NCBI RefSeq assembly: GCF_011397635.1
Contig: NC_064761.1
Coordinates: 39,954,143 to 40,018,142 of the forward strand
Length of the DNA stretch: 64,000 nt
Source: Epinephelus fuscoguttatus
Taxonomy: Eukaryota; Chordata; Actinopteri; Perciformes; Serranidae
Direction: 5' to 3'
Shown here: one piece after another, positions 57,301 through 64,000 of the stretch
Position numbering within the stretch: the first letter of the stretch is position 1
Layout: each line of letters opens with the position of its first letter
The notes under the pieces: model-generated
Seen by the model: the letters and a program-made list of their open reading frames with translations, nothing else
Databases searched by the model: none
Told to the model about the DNA's origin: nothing
Position numbers and translations under genes: made by a program

Positions 57301-57806
57301 GAGGTGGAGGTGGTGGAAAGTCTTGGACGGGGCCTGATGGAGAGGACAGGTTACTGGAACCGAAGAAGGGCGGAGGTGGAGGTGGGAAGGAAGGAGAGCT
57401 CGGAGACTCCACACTGCTGGCCTTGGTGAAGGGGGGCACGGTGACCCTGGTGAAAGGCTTATGTGAGGTGGGAGGAGACAGGGGGGAGGACAGGCTGGAC
57501 CCTGAGGAGCCAGAGGACTGGGTGACGTAGCCCGCTCCACTGGGACTCTGAGCAGCAATGAACTGCTTGGGCCGGGCGTAGTTGAAGGTGCTCGCCTGCA
57601 TGGTTGCGCTGCTCTCCAACTCCTGGAAGGAGGGAGGAGGTGGAAGAGGTGGAGATGACGGGGCAGGTGGAGGCACTTCCTGAGATGGTAGCTGAGGTGG
57701 AGGTGGGACTTCCTGGTTCTGCTGTTCCTGCTGCTGCTGCCAGTTGGCTGCTTCCTGTTGCTCCAGTAGAATCTGATCCTGCAGCTGCTTCAGCTGAGAC
57801 GCGTTC
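45148..57806 (-). CDS. palld: palladin, 3' part of gene (11 exons): proline-rich region and three Ig domains
   Basis: Exons in transcript order: 57806-57126, 56288-56144, 55840-55739, 53040-52819, 51504-51355, 50969-50881, 49786-49654, 46969-46762, 46659-46494, 45553-45420, 45308-45148. They total 2191 bases and join without frame error into 729 residues plus TAG; more 5' exons lie upstream. Visible residues 1-227 are Gln/Pro/Ser-rich with two FPPPP motifs (Ena/VASP EVH1 ligands). Residues about 228-350 are a charged linker (DLERKLRFKE, RLTYEEKMARRLLG). Ig3 is about 353-446, Ig4 484-576, Ig5 585-676, followed by the tail KPKKVRP...SRYAALTERGLDVKAA. Palladin is an actin-bundling scaffold of stress fibres, focal adhesions and Z-discs that binds VASP, profilin and alpha-actinin; Ig3 binds F-actin (family knowledge). 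The related myopalladin and myotilin are less likely, given the C-terminal tail and the cbr4/sh3rf1 linkage. Confidence 0.95.
45420..45553 (-). CDS. palld: palld exon: Ig5 second half
   Basis: The exon is 134 bases, phase 2 to 1. It encodes MHQDNCGYLCMIIQPAMKED, then AGWYTVSAKNDAGIVSSTAR and LDVH. The DAGWY motif marks the Ig F strand, but the usual Cys is Val, and the Cys recalled in human at IVSC is Ser here (IVSS). Confidence 0.94.
45554..46493 (-). other. palld: palld intron
   Basis: This GT-AG intron is 940 bases on the minus strand, with an A/T run near 45760-45785. No gene or clear repeat was seen. Confidence 0.8.
46494..46659 (-). CDS. palld: palld exon: Ig5 first half
   Basis: The exon is 166 bases, phase 1 to 2, with acceptor tctccacag and donor gtaaga. 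It encodes KEMHKAPSFVEKLQNTSVAE, then GHPVRLECRVTGVPYPQIFW (B-strand Cys and core Trp) and KRENES. A 102-base intron (46660-46761) separates it from the Ig4 exon. Confidence 0.94.
46762..46969 (-). CDS. palld: palld exon: Ig4 main part
   Basis: The exon is 208 bases, phase 0 to 1. It encodes VSGLPTPDLIWQLNGQTIRP, then SAHKMLVRENGVHSLVIEPV, SRDAGIYTCIASNRAGQNSF and LELIVA. Core Trp and the DAGxYxC signature are intact. It is nearly identical to human as recalled. Confidence 0.95.
46970..49653 (-). other. palld: palld intron with 21-base minisatellite
   Basis: This GT-AG intron is about 2.7 kb. The dominant feature is the minisatellite at 47229-47830. A fragment of a fish repeat (about 49080-49180, aaaacttcaattagtagcct) and a poly(A) tract preceded by an AATAAA signal (about 49438-49477) lie near the exon-proximal end. 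The rest is unremarkable. Confidence 0.8.
47229..47830. repeat. diverged minisatellite, ~21-base unit
   Basis: About 600 bases consist of tandem, diverged units of the form ttttgtgtctctttgtggtca (21 bases, shown as tttgtgtctctttgtggtca here). They are best preserved at 47600-47670, with unit length varying elsewhere. Because 21 is divisible by three, both strands give long artefactual reading frames: 47128-47601 on +, and a lysine/glutamine-rich heptad-like one on -. Strand asymmetry is strong (T+G on +). Confidence 0.85.
49654..49786 (-). CDS. palld: palld exon: RS-rich linker and start of Ig4
   Basis: The exon is 133 bases, phase 2 to 0. It encodes PRSRSRDSGDENDNIQERHF, then RPHFLQAPGDLIVQEGRLCR and MDCK (Ig4 B-strand Cys). 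It matches the human SRSRDSGDENEPIQERFFRP segment as recalled. Confidence 0.95.
49787..50880 (-). other. palld: palld intron
   Basis: This GT-AG intron is about 1.1 kb. I see no repeat, RNA gene or exon in it. Confidence 0.8.
50881..50969 (-). CDS. palld: palld exon: end of Ig3 and basic linker
   Basis: The exon is 89 bases, phase 0 to 2. It encodes GRVSCTGRMMVQAVNQRGRS, then QRSTPGHMR. The Cys in GRVSC is the G-strand cysteine characteristic of palladin Ig3. Confidence 0.93.
50970..51354 (-). other. palld: palld intron
   Basis: This is a 385-base GT-AG intron within Ig3, with nothing notable in it. Confidence 0.85.
51355..51504 (-). CDS. palld: palld exon: Ig3 core
   Basis: The exon is 50 codons, phase 0 to 0. 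It encodes VYWFKDGKQISKRSEHYRIS, then GTCSLHTAAASLDDDGNYTI and MAGNPE. The usual F-strand Cys is Ile (NYTIMA), as in mammalian palladin. Basic residues here belong to the actin-binding face of Ig3 (family knowledge). Confidence 0.95.
51505..52818 (-). other. palld: palld intron
   Basis: This GT-AG intron is about 1.3 kb. It holds a fragment of a fish repeat (about 52080-52210, aaaggttctgtgtgtaactt) and A/T-rich low-complexity sequence near 52405-52425. The overlapping open frames at 52383-52785 have no recognisable product. Confidence 0.75.
52819..53040 (-). CDS. palld: palld exon: SSFEQRL helix and start of Ig3
   Basis: The exon is 74 codons, phase 0 to 0. It encodes EYKVSSFEQRLISEIEFRLE, an acidic spacer (SPVEESDDD), then LKHYKVFEGMPVTFSCKVHG and DPKPK. 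The donor is gtggga. It is conserved with the human EYKVSSFEQRLISEIEYRLE block as recalled. Confidence 0.95.
53041..55738 (-). other. palld: palld intron with inverted-repeat element
   Basis: This GT-AG intron is about 2.7 kb. It contains the TIR element at 54500-55205 (listed separately). The remaining sequence, including open frames at 53110-53456 and 55235-55631, shows no recognisable gene. Confidence 0.78.
54500..55205. mobile_element. non-autonomous DNA element with ~90-base inverted ends
   Basis: The left end (agacagttcacctccaaatc, later gttttggtgtgagttgcaga) is mirrored by the right end (55104-55205), where tctgcaactcacaccaaaat is its complement. The aligned ends extend for about 90 bases with scattered changes. 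This is a recognisable common teleost repeat without a transposase. Confidence 0.65.
55739..55840 (-). CDS. palld: palld exon: RLTYEEKMARRLLG segment
   Basis: The exon is 34 codons, phase 0 to 0, with acceptor gcttccag and donor gtacgg. It encodes RLTYEEKMARRLLGADNAAT, then VLNTQETEEEPVTQ. The first part is nearly identical to human palladin; the acidic second part varies. Confidence 0.95.
56121..56143. repeat. palld: (AC)n microsatellite abutting palld splice donor
   Basis: An uninterrupted AC run on + (GT on the transcribed sense strand) touches the exon boundary at 56144, so the splice donor itself is the first GT of the repeat. Confidence 0.9.
56144..56288 (-). CDS. palld: palld exon: AFPRKSS helical linker
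   Basis: The exon is 145 bases, phase 2 to 0. It encodes KAFPRKSSVTKTPRMASDSD, then IQGSKDAVIQDLERKLRFKE and ERISNGQQ. It is conserved with the human GTKDAVIQDLERKLRFKED block as recalled. The donor is gtgtgtgt, formed by a microsatellite. Confidence 0.94.
56289..57125 (-). other. palld: palld intron
   Basis: This is an 837-base GT-AG intron. I see nothing notable in it. Confidence 0.85.
57126..57806 (-). CDS. palld: palld exon: proline-rich region with two FPPPP motifs
   Basis: The exon is 681 bases, phase 2 to 2, with acceptor gcttcacag and donor gtaagt. It begins NASQLKQLQDQILLEQQEAA, followed by a Gln-rich stretch, then polyproline runs. SFPPPPPPFFGSS (about 57360-57395) and [12 protein letters not shown] (about 57290-57325) each contain FPPPP, the Ena/VASP EVH1 ligand, and the runs also suit profilin or SH3 binding. 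The exon ends LGLPKGNGTV. Length variation of the proline runs is likely. Upstream exons are not in the window. Confidence 0.92.
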
Positions 57807-58252
57807 CTGTGAAGCAGAAGAATGGTCGTCAGTGACAGTTATCACAAACGAGAGTGTTTCCTTAAGGAAGTGTCATTCAGGCCGTTCTCTACTGCTACGT
57901 ACTGCTTCTACATATACTCCGTGGTGTAGTGGAGGGTAGACACTAGATGCGTAATATTGGATTTTTTGCTGATATCCGATATGCTCCTATGTAACAACTC
58001 ATTTGACTGATAACCGATACCAATATCGAGATATCCACTTTTTTCCCTAGTCTCTTATGTCATACTATGCAATTATACTCTCTTCGTGATGGCCCACCAG
58101 CAGGCTATACCCACTTCTTTTTCTGTCTGTTTACAGTATACACACATATCCACAAAAAAACTCTTAGAATATAATACTACACCGACTTCCTTCCTGGTAA
58201 TCAACACATAGTAGTACACCCACCTCATCAACTACAACTACACCACTACCTA

Positions 58253-59760
58253 TTAGGGATGTTACGATCCATCGATCTGGATCAATATCGGTTTAGTCAT
58301 CAATGATCCAATATCATCAATGCAGAGTAAAAACATGTTCCATATCATCATCTTTACCTTTAGTTTGAAATTCTGTGTCACTGTCAAACAGCAGCAGGCA
58401 GATGGCAAGCAGCCAAGAGAAAGATAACGAGGATGTAGCTATTAACTCGGGAATAAATAAGCAGTGGAAATATTTCTGATTTCAGAGAAAATACAGGTCA
58501 ACAGACAGAGCACGTGGCGTATGTAAACAATGCCATTAAGGGATAAAACATGATGTAGCGTTACCTGCCTGCTAACTTCTGACTGCAACATTAGCTCCTC
58601 TGTTTCAACGTCAGGCTGAAATGTAACTGTGGGACGCTGTGACTCAAACCGACGGTGAGTAAGAATATTATGTGTATTTAAGCTATGAGTTGTGGAAACA
58701 AAGTGCATGCAAATATATGCAATGCAAACATGCTTAAGCTAATAATGAGTGACTAGCAAAAAAACGTTGTTTTGTCTTAACAGTAATTACTGAGCTGAAT
58801 TTTATGCTTCTGAAGTTTTAGGAAGAATATTACAATTTTGGTCAAAATTAAGAGATTTGTTTCAGAAAGGTCCTTCTGACAGAAAGCCCGATATTTAACT
58901 TAACCCATGTGCTGTCAGTATAAAGTCAACTTTGTTGCACTTACAGATTTTGTTATATGGGCATATAATAGAGTGTGCCAGTAAACCCGGAACTCTGTTA
59001 GCGCTTTTAGCACTTCCGGTTCTCTCGTCTAAAAGTCAAAACGTTTTTTGAATGGGATTTTGGTAAAATGCCTCAAATAAGGTCTATGGTTGACAAAAGC
59101 TTAAGCGAGTTTCAGGTTTTGTTTTACGACATAAAACACGTCAGTAAATACCCTACTTGTGAATTCTGAAACTTTTACGTGTCGTAAAAAAGGCGGTTGC
59201 TAACAAGTTGCTCAATACGACTACAAACCCTGTCGGGAACATTAAATGTCATCACCCCCGAACAGGCGAGAGTGCTGGCAGTCCGCCATTACAGCTTCTT
59301 ATTTAGCTTAAACAGTCCGATTTCCCCATTATACAATGTTTTTAAAAGAAAGCGGCCGAAATCAGTTGAAAGCTTAGTGGCGGTGACATCAAGCGTCATG
59401 CGACCGTGGAGTAGTCATGTAGTCTGTTAAAGCCTAACATTAGCTTTTTACTTCTGGCGATCGCATTTAAGCTTCAAATGCGGTATGAAAGGTGTTCATA
59501 TGTGAAGATTATCTCGCTGAACAAAACCTGTAAGTATCATAAACTTGTGTTAGCCACAGAGCTTATTTTCTGACATAATCCAAAACGCAATGCAAAAATC
59601 ACATTCACTTTCTCTTCAGGGAACCAGCGCGATGCTAAACTTCCGGGTTTTGACATCAGCCCTGGCACACTCTATATCGTCTCATATCAATCGCAGGCCC
59701 CTGAATCGCATTGAATCAAGACCGTATTGTGGCAGACTTTGAAATATTGGCACCCTACCC
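58253..59760. mobile_element. hAT-like element (tagggatgttacgatcc...) interrupted by a nested insertion
   Basis: The left end tagggatgttacgatccatc, followed by GATCTGGATCAATATCGG, is typical of fish hAT MITEs with cryptic palindromic ends. The right part (59675-59760) carries ATCGCATTGAATCAAG and ends near ggcaccctaccccta. A separate inserted element occupies about 58971-59672. The terminal match is short and no TSD was found, so the boundaries are tentative. Confidence 0.5.
58971..59672. mobile_element. nested TIR element (gagtgtgccag) with TA flanks
   Basis: The ends gagtgtgccag and ctggcacactc are perfect inverted repeats of 11 bases, and subterminal aacccggaa motifs also mirror (about 58986 and 59643). 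TA dinucleotides flank both sides (58969-58970 and 59673-59674). The element is about 700 bases with no intact transposase, and it is inserted in a hAT-like element. Confidence 0.65.
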
Positions 59761-60598
59761 CTACTGCGTATACCTACAAAAATGAATGCACCGCAATTTA
59801 TGTTTAACTCACGTAATTATAAGCCAGTAATTTGTGGTGGTGTATGGGTCAAACAACACAGGACTTTCCCTCAGGAGAACAGTGTTTGGAACAAGGTTGG
59901 AAATTAACTTTTTAGTCCATCTGCCACGACTGATGGATTCTAAAATCTACCAGCTTTCAATAGTTACCATTGTTTTTTGGCTGGTAAGTGACACAAATCC
60001 AGCAGCCACTTGCATATTTTACCAGCATTTGACTGGTGAATGGTGCTGATTTCCAACCCTGGTTTGGAACAGTGTGAAACCAAATTAACTTTGAGTTTAT
60101 TTAAGGAACATACTCACCATGTTTTTCCTGAACCTACCCTAATTAAACCTAACCTACTTAACTTTACATAACATCATTTGTTGAGTGTTAATTCTCATAT
60201 AAATTGCTGTATGAGGATACGTCGCATACTTTAAAGGGGGTCTCTGTAACAAACTAAGACTTGTAAAAATGTTACAAAATCATGCAGCTGTTGTTGATTT
60301 ATGCATGACTCCATCGCCTGGTCTGTGTCCAACTGTAGTCAGAACACAACTGGCAGTAATGTTAGATGCCAAAAGCAAGCATAATCGATGAAGAGCTAGA
60401 ATGTCAATCAAAGTGTTGGCCAGAAAATTGTGAACATGTTAATTATTAAAATACTTAAAGGATTTTGTGGATGACATCAGCACGTAGTCGTACACTGATG
60501 GTTTTCAACAGGAGTTAAAGTGAACTGTTTTTCCTCTGGTCTGAAGGTGACAGATTGTCAGGCCTGAGGGTTCAGGCAAAGTAGTGTTATGTGGACAA

Positions 60599-60599
<1 letters not shown>

Positions 60600-60662
<63 letters not shown>
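60600..60662. repeat. (GT)n microsatellite
   Basis: About 31 uninterrupted TG/GT dinucleotides, followed by cagtgtgtgt. The threonine/histidine and cysteine/valine frames over it are artefacts. The tract is probably highly polymorphic. Confidence 0.97.
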
Positions 60663-60664
<2 letters not shown>

Positions 60665-62309
60665 AGTGTGTGTTCTGGGAAGGAAACTGCTGCACCAGCA
60701 GCACGAACTGATAGGTTATCAGCCTCTAGCCTCTCACAAAGACTTGCTAAAAAGCCGGCCTGTTGACAATACATCAAGTATGGTAAAGGAATCATGAGAT
60801 AAGTGTAGCAGTGAGAAAAACAGTTCTGTTCAACAGTGTGACAGTTTACCCTAATGGAGTGTAAACTGGTGTGAGCTCAGATATGTTTTTCTATCTGAAC
60901 CACACGGTTGAGGTGTGGCTCCTGGTATCTGAATGGCATTGTGATGAAAGAAAAACACAAATGTCATGCAATGTGGTGTCATTTTGCCAGGGATGGGTCC
61001 TGATGATGAAGCATTATGTTTTTTCACAGAGGTGTGGTTGCCCAGTCTCTCCCCCAGCTTGGTTGATTCACGTCATTGTGGGAGAGAGGGAGGTTAGAAA
61101 TTTTGCAGAGCCATCAGCTCAGATCTACAGTTTTTGCTTTCTTGAAGCATCACTGAATCAAGCACCAAGAGGGCTTTAAAGTGGACTAACTTTGTAAACC
61201 ACAAGACACAGTGAACTCTAGAAGCTCTCCTTGAGGATCAGGAGGACGTGGGTCTTTGGGAAAGTTATAAACCTTCAGAGTATACAGCTATGTGTATGTG
61301 AGACTGATGAGTTCTTCATAGGCAGCCTGTTCAAAATATACTGTGCATCCCAGTGGTGCATGTTGTCAGGAGTCCACCAGGACCAAGTTCACGTGCCCAA
61401 ATCTGTTCCAGATGTTGAATAATCAGCGGAGTCTTTCGACTATTTTTCATCTGTGAGAATGCAAAGAAGACCCCCCTCCTTTTAACTTCCCCCCCCGTAT
61501 CCATCTGCAAACAACACCAGTGAGTATTTCACAAAACTGACAGTTGTAGCATAGTGTAACAAATCCACCACACACTCCAACAGCAACATGACTGATTAGC
61601 CTGTCTTAGCCTGTTATTTCGGTCATATGCTCCCTTCAAGAGGAGACTTCACATGCCCAAATAAATAGTCATTAATTCATAACTGTTCATTGCGATCATT
61701 CCAGCTTATAGTGACCTGCTGCTGTCCTCACCGACCGCCAGAGTGCAAAATCAATTCAGCGTGTCCCCCCTTCTCTGTATACATTTTTCTTTACATTCTC
61801 CAAAGCTCTCCTGTTCAGGCCTCAACCAAAAGAGTGCTTTTACAGGAATAGTTTGGCAGCTCGTGAGGCTCGCTGCGCTCTGCAGCGGTTTGATTCCTTT
61901 TTTGGCTGTGTTCTTGGAGCGTCAGGCACAAAGCACCCTGCCCGTCTGCTCCAGCAGAGAGGAAACACACTTAATTTCCTCGAGGCCTCATCCCTCTCAA
62001 CCCGACACACACCGCTTTACTGCCTCAGCATGAAAGACCCCAAAGGCCGTTGAAGCTTTTTATCTATGTTTTTGACATAAATGCTGTAAGTGTATGAGCA
62101 GAAGGTAGAGTGGATGTTATCCAGCTTTAACTTACATCATCTCTACTGCCTTAAAAGGTGCTTTCTATATAAAGTAACTACGGCTAAAAAAGCACCTTCA
62201 TTCATCACAAAGCCAGACTGCTGAGCAACCCTTTACGTGGTATCATAACATACCGGTACTCTCTCTCTCTCTTATAAAAGAAATCCTTGATTCAGGAAGT
62301 AGAAAGAAG

Positions 62310-62857
62310 AGATCCCTCTGCATTCCAGTGTGAAGCATTTAGGGAGATGTATTGGCAGTAACAGAATATAATATCCTAAGTATGTTTTCTTTAGTGCACA
62401 ATCACCTGAAAATAAGAATCACAGTGTTTTTGTTATCTTAAACGAGCAGTTTACATCTACATAGGAAGTGGGTCCTGGTCTATGGAGATCGGCATGTTGC
62501 ACTGCCATGTTCCTACAGTAGCCCACAACAGATGAACTACACACTTGCTCTAGATATTTTTATCATTTCGTTTTTTGCATCTTCCATTGTAATGAGCAGT
62601 CCCTCTGCAACGAGAGCACCAGAAAAACACCATTCTTTAAACATGAAACTGCCTCATTCAGTGATTTTACAAGCTTAAATCACCAAGGCCATTTGTTTTT
62701 GTGAGGAAGAAACCTCTTCAGGTAACTCGTCTCCCAGTATAAACCACTCAACACTGAAGAAACTCTAACCAGGAGAAGTTTCAGCTAGATGCAGTCTGCA
62801 ATCTTAACCACTAGATGCCACTAAATCCCCCTAAAGCCTACACACTGGACCTTTAAA
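62310..62857. repeat. copy of 'ggtccagtgtgtagg' teleost repeat (reverse orientation end)
   Basis: It contains the blocks CACAATCACCTGAAAATAAG and CTACAGTAGCCCACAACAGA shared with 31341-31976. It ends ctacacactggacctttaaa at about 62857, the inverted counterpart of the start at 30628. Confidence 0.65.
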
Positions 62858-64000
62858 ATGGCATCTGACTTACATCTAATTACAATGCAATATAATAAAA
62901 TTCTGATTTTGTCAGATTAGATTAGCCTCTTATTGAGGTGTTTGGCATGCTTCATATTTGCAGGCGCATGAAAAGGTCAGCTTGTTTAATTTGCAGCTGC
63001 ATGAATCGTTTTATGACCCACTTAAGGATTTACGTCAAGCGAAGGTCATCCAGACTCAGCGACCCTCCAGCTCTGATCTACCAGACCGCTTTGACCACAA
63101 AGAGCACACCACGTCCTGCCTTTTCATCCCAGCTGTGCTCTAAAACAGCCCACCCCCTGCCTCGTGTAAATGATTATAAGATATCTACAAATGGCCTGAG
63201 AAGCAGAGCAGATCTCCATCACTCGCTCTTATTCTTTGTCTCTGTGGCGGAGACTTGGGACTGAATTAGAAGGGAAGTGTTCCTCTGTCGCTATGCCAAC
63301 GGCCCTGTGTTTTGCTGTTCTGGTCCGAGCCAACTGGCCCACAGAGCGCCGTGCTCCGCTGAGAGAAAACGCTCCAGCTCCTCTGTCTGTCATTCTGTAA
63401 CACAGCATTACTCTTATGTCTCTCTCCCTCATTGCCTCTCTTTTTTTACTTTTGGTGGTAAAAATAGGCAAAGCAGTCCCTCTTTTCATCTTGAAAAATA
63501 CTTTCCTAGGGCTGGATCCTGTCTGTAAACTCTTTAATGGGGGGGAAAGAAAGAAGGGTAGAAAAGGCAAAGAGGAATCTGGTGTGGAGTAACTTTGTCT
63601 CCAGTTTCTACATGGAAAAGCTCAATAAACAGATCCAGGAACAGCTTAACAGTAACTTAATTGAAAGAGTGTTTTACAGCCCAGTGATGTACACCGAGAT
63701 GTGCCAGACGCAGCGGGTCTTTACCAGCAGCATCTTGCTTTAATAAATGAAGACCTCAGCATCTTAAATGGCCGTGTTTACTCGGTGCCGCTTGTTTGTG
63801 CTTCCTGAACAATAACGAGCTGGGCTGCGTGAGAAACTCATCCGCTGATCCACCGACCTACTGGAGCAAGCTGGGAGCAGTCTGAAGCTTTATCCGCCGC
63901 TCATCTCGTTAGCTCTGCAGCTGGCTGAAAAGACGGATTATTAGACCGGCCAGCTGTTGACAGGAAGCAGACGAGGAAGAGAACAGGAAGTGGTTGAGTG

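Larger units (their letters stand above)
57807..64000 (-). other. palld: palld intron or upstream region
   Basis: No palladin-like exon was found in the 6.2 kb 5' of the proline-rich exon on the minus strand. It contains hAT-like and TA-flanked nested elements (58253-59760), a long GT microsatellite (60600-60662) and a ggtccagtgtgtagg repeat (62310-62857). The segment 63780-64000 is richer in GC and could hold an alternative promoter, but I cannot show that. The stretch 60700-62300 is otherwise featureless. Confidence 0.65.

Noticed and set aside
57028..57558. 176-codon minus-strand and overlapping plus-strand frames at the palladin proline-rich exon
   Set aside because: They are other-frame shadows of the GC-rich proline-coding exon, whose correct frame is fixed by splice phase and the FPPPP motifs.
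63229..63570. Basic 113-codon minus-strand frame as an alternative palladin N-terminus
   Set aside because: It does not resemble any palladin isoform start that I know, and I found no donor that would join it in phase 2 to the exon at 57806.
63537..63743. Plus-strand frame containing MEKLNKQIQEQLNSNLIERV
   Set aside because: It looks helical, but it is short, on the opposite strand to palld, and has no promoter, splice or homology support.
1..64000. CRISPR arrays, operons, phage or bacterial elements
   Set aside because: There are none. The window is vertebrate nuclear DNA with intron-split genes.

Overview
This window is teleost (ray-finned fish) nuclear DNA, probably from a percomorph-like species. 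I base that on intron-split vertebrate genes with canonical GT-AG junctions, fish-type interspersed repeats and many short DNA transposons; the species cannot be named from the sequence. Three protein-coding genes are present: sh3rf1 (POSH, + strand, 3' part, 7509-26261), cbr4 (carbonyl reductase 4, + strand, complete, 36939-40915) and palld (palladin, - strand, 3' part, 45148-57806). The order and relative orientation match human 4q32.3 read in reverse (from memory), so this is a conserved synteny block and supports calling the first gene sh3rf1 rather than sh3rf3.

Layout. 1-7508 is intron of sh3rf1; its RING-encoding first coding exon(s) lie upstream of the window. 7509-26261 holds ten sh3rf1 coding exons that join without a frame error into 735 residues with four SH3 domains. 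26262-35549 contains the probable long sh3rf1 3' UTR, interrupted by a TIR element, and then a repeat-filled intergenic stretch. A candidate cbr4 promoter and non-coding first exon with an upstream ORF sits near 35560-35714, followed by a broken, folded-back mariner relic. Five cbr4 coding exons (36939-40915) give 238 residues; a Tc1/mariner-type element with matching 29-base termini lies in the intron between the third and fourth. cbr4 and palld converge; between their proposed poly(A) signals (41395 and about 43627) lie hAT, SINE and LINE remnants. Eleven palld exons (57806 down to 45148) join into 729 residues: a proline-rich region with two FPPPP motifs, a charged helical linker, three C-terminal Ig domains and a short basic tail. 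57807-64000 is palld intron or upstream sequence with nested repeats and a long GT microsatellite.

The genes do not form one pathway. SH3RF1 is an E3 ligase and JNK scaffold, CBR4 is the NADPH-dependent subunit of mitochondrial ketoacyl reductase/quinone reductase, and palladin is an actin scaffold. Their proximity is ancestral linkage. Much of the non-coding DNA is non-autonomous DNA transposons, several nested. I found no previously undescribed gene system; the points most worth checking are a palld splice donor that is the first GT of a microsatellite, a possible cbr4 5' exon with a uORF, and transposons in probable UTR or promoter-proximal positions. Exon boundaries were read by eye from translation, splice consensus, phase continuity and recalled human proteins; no alignment was run.
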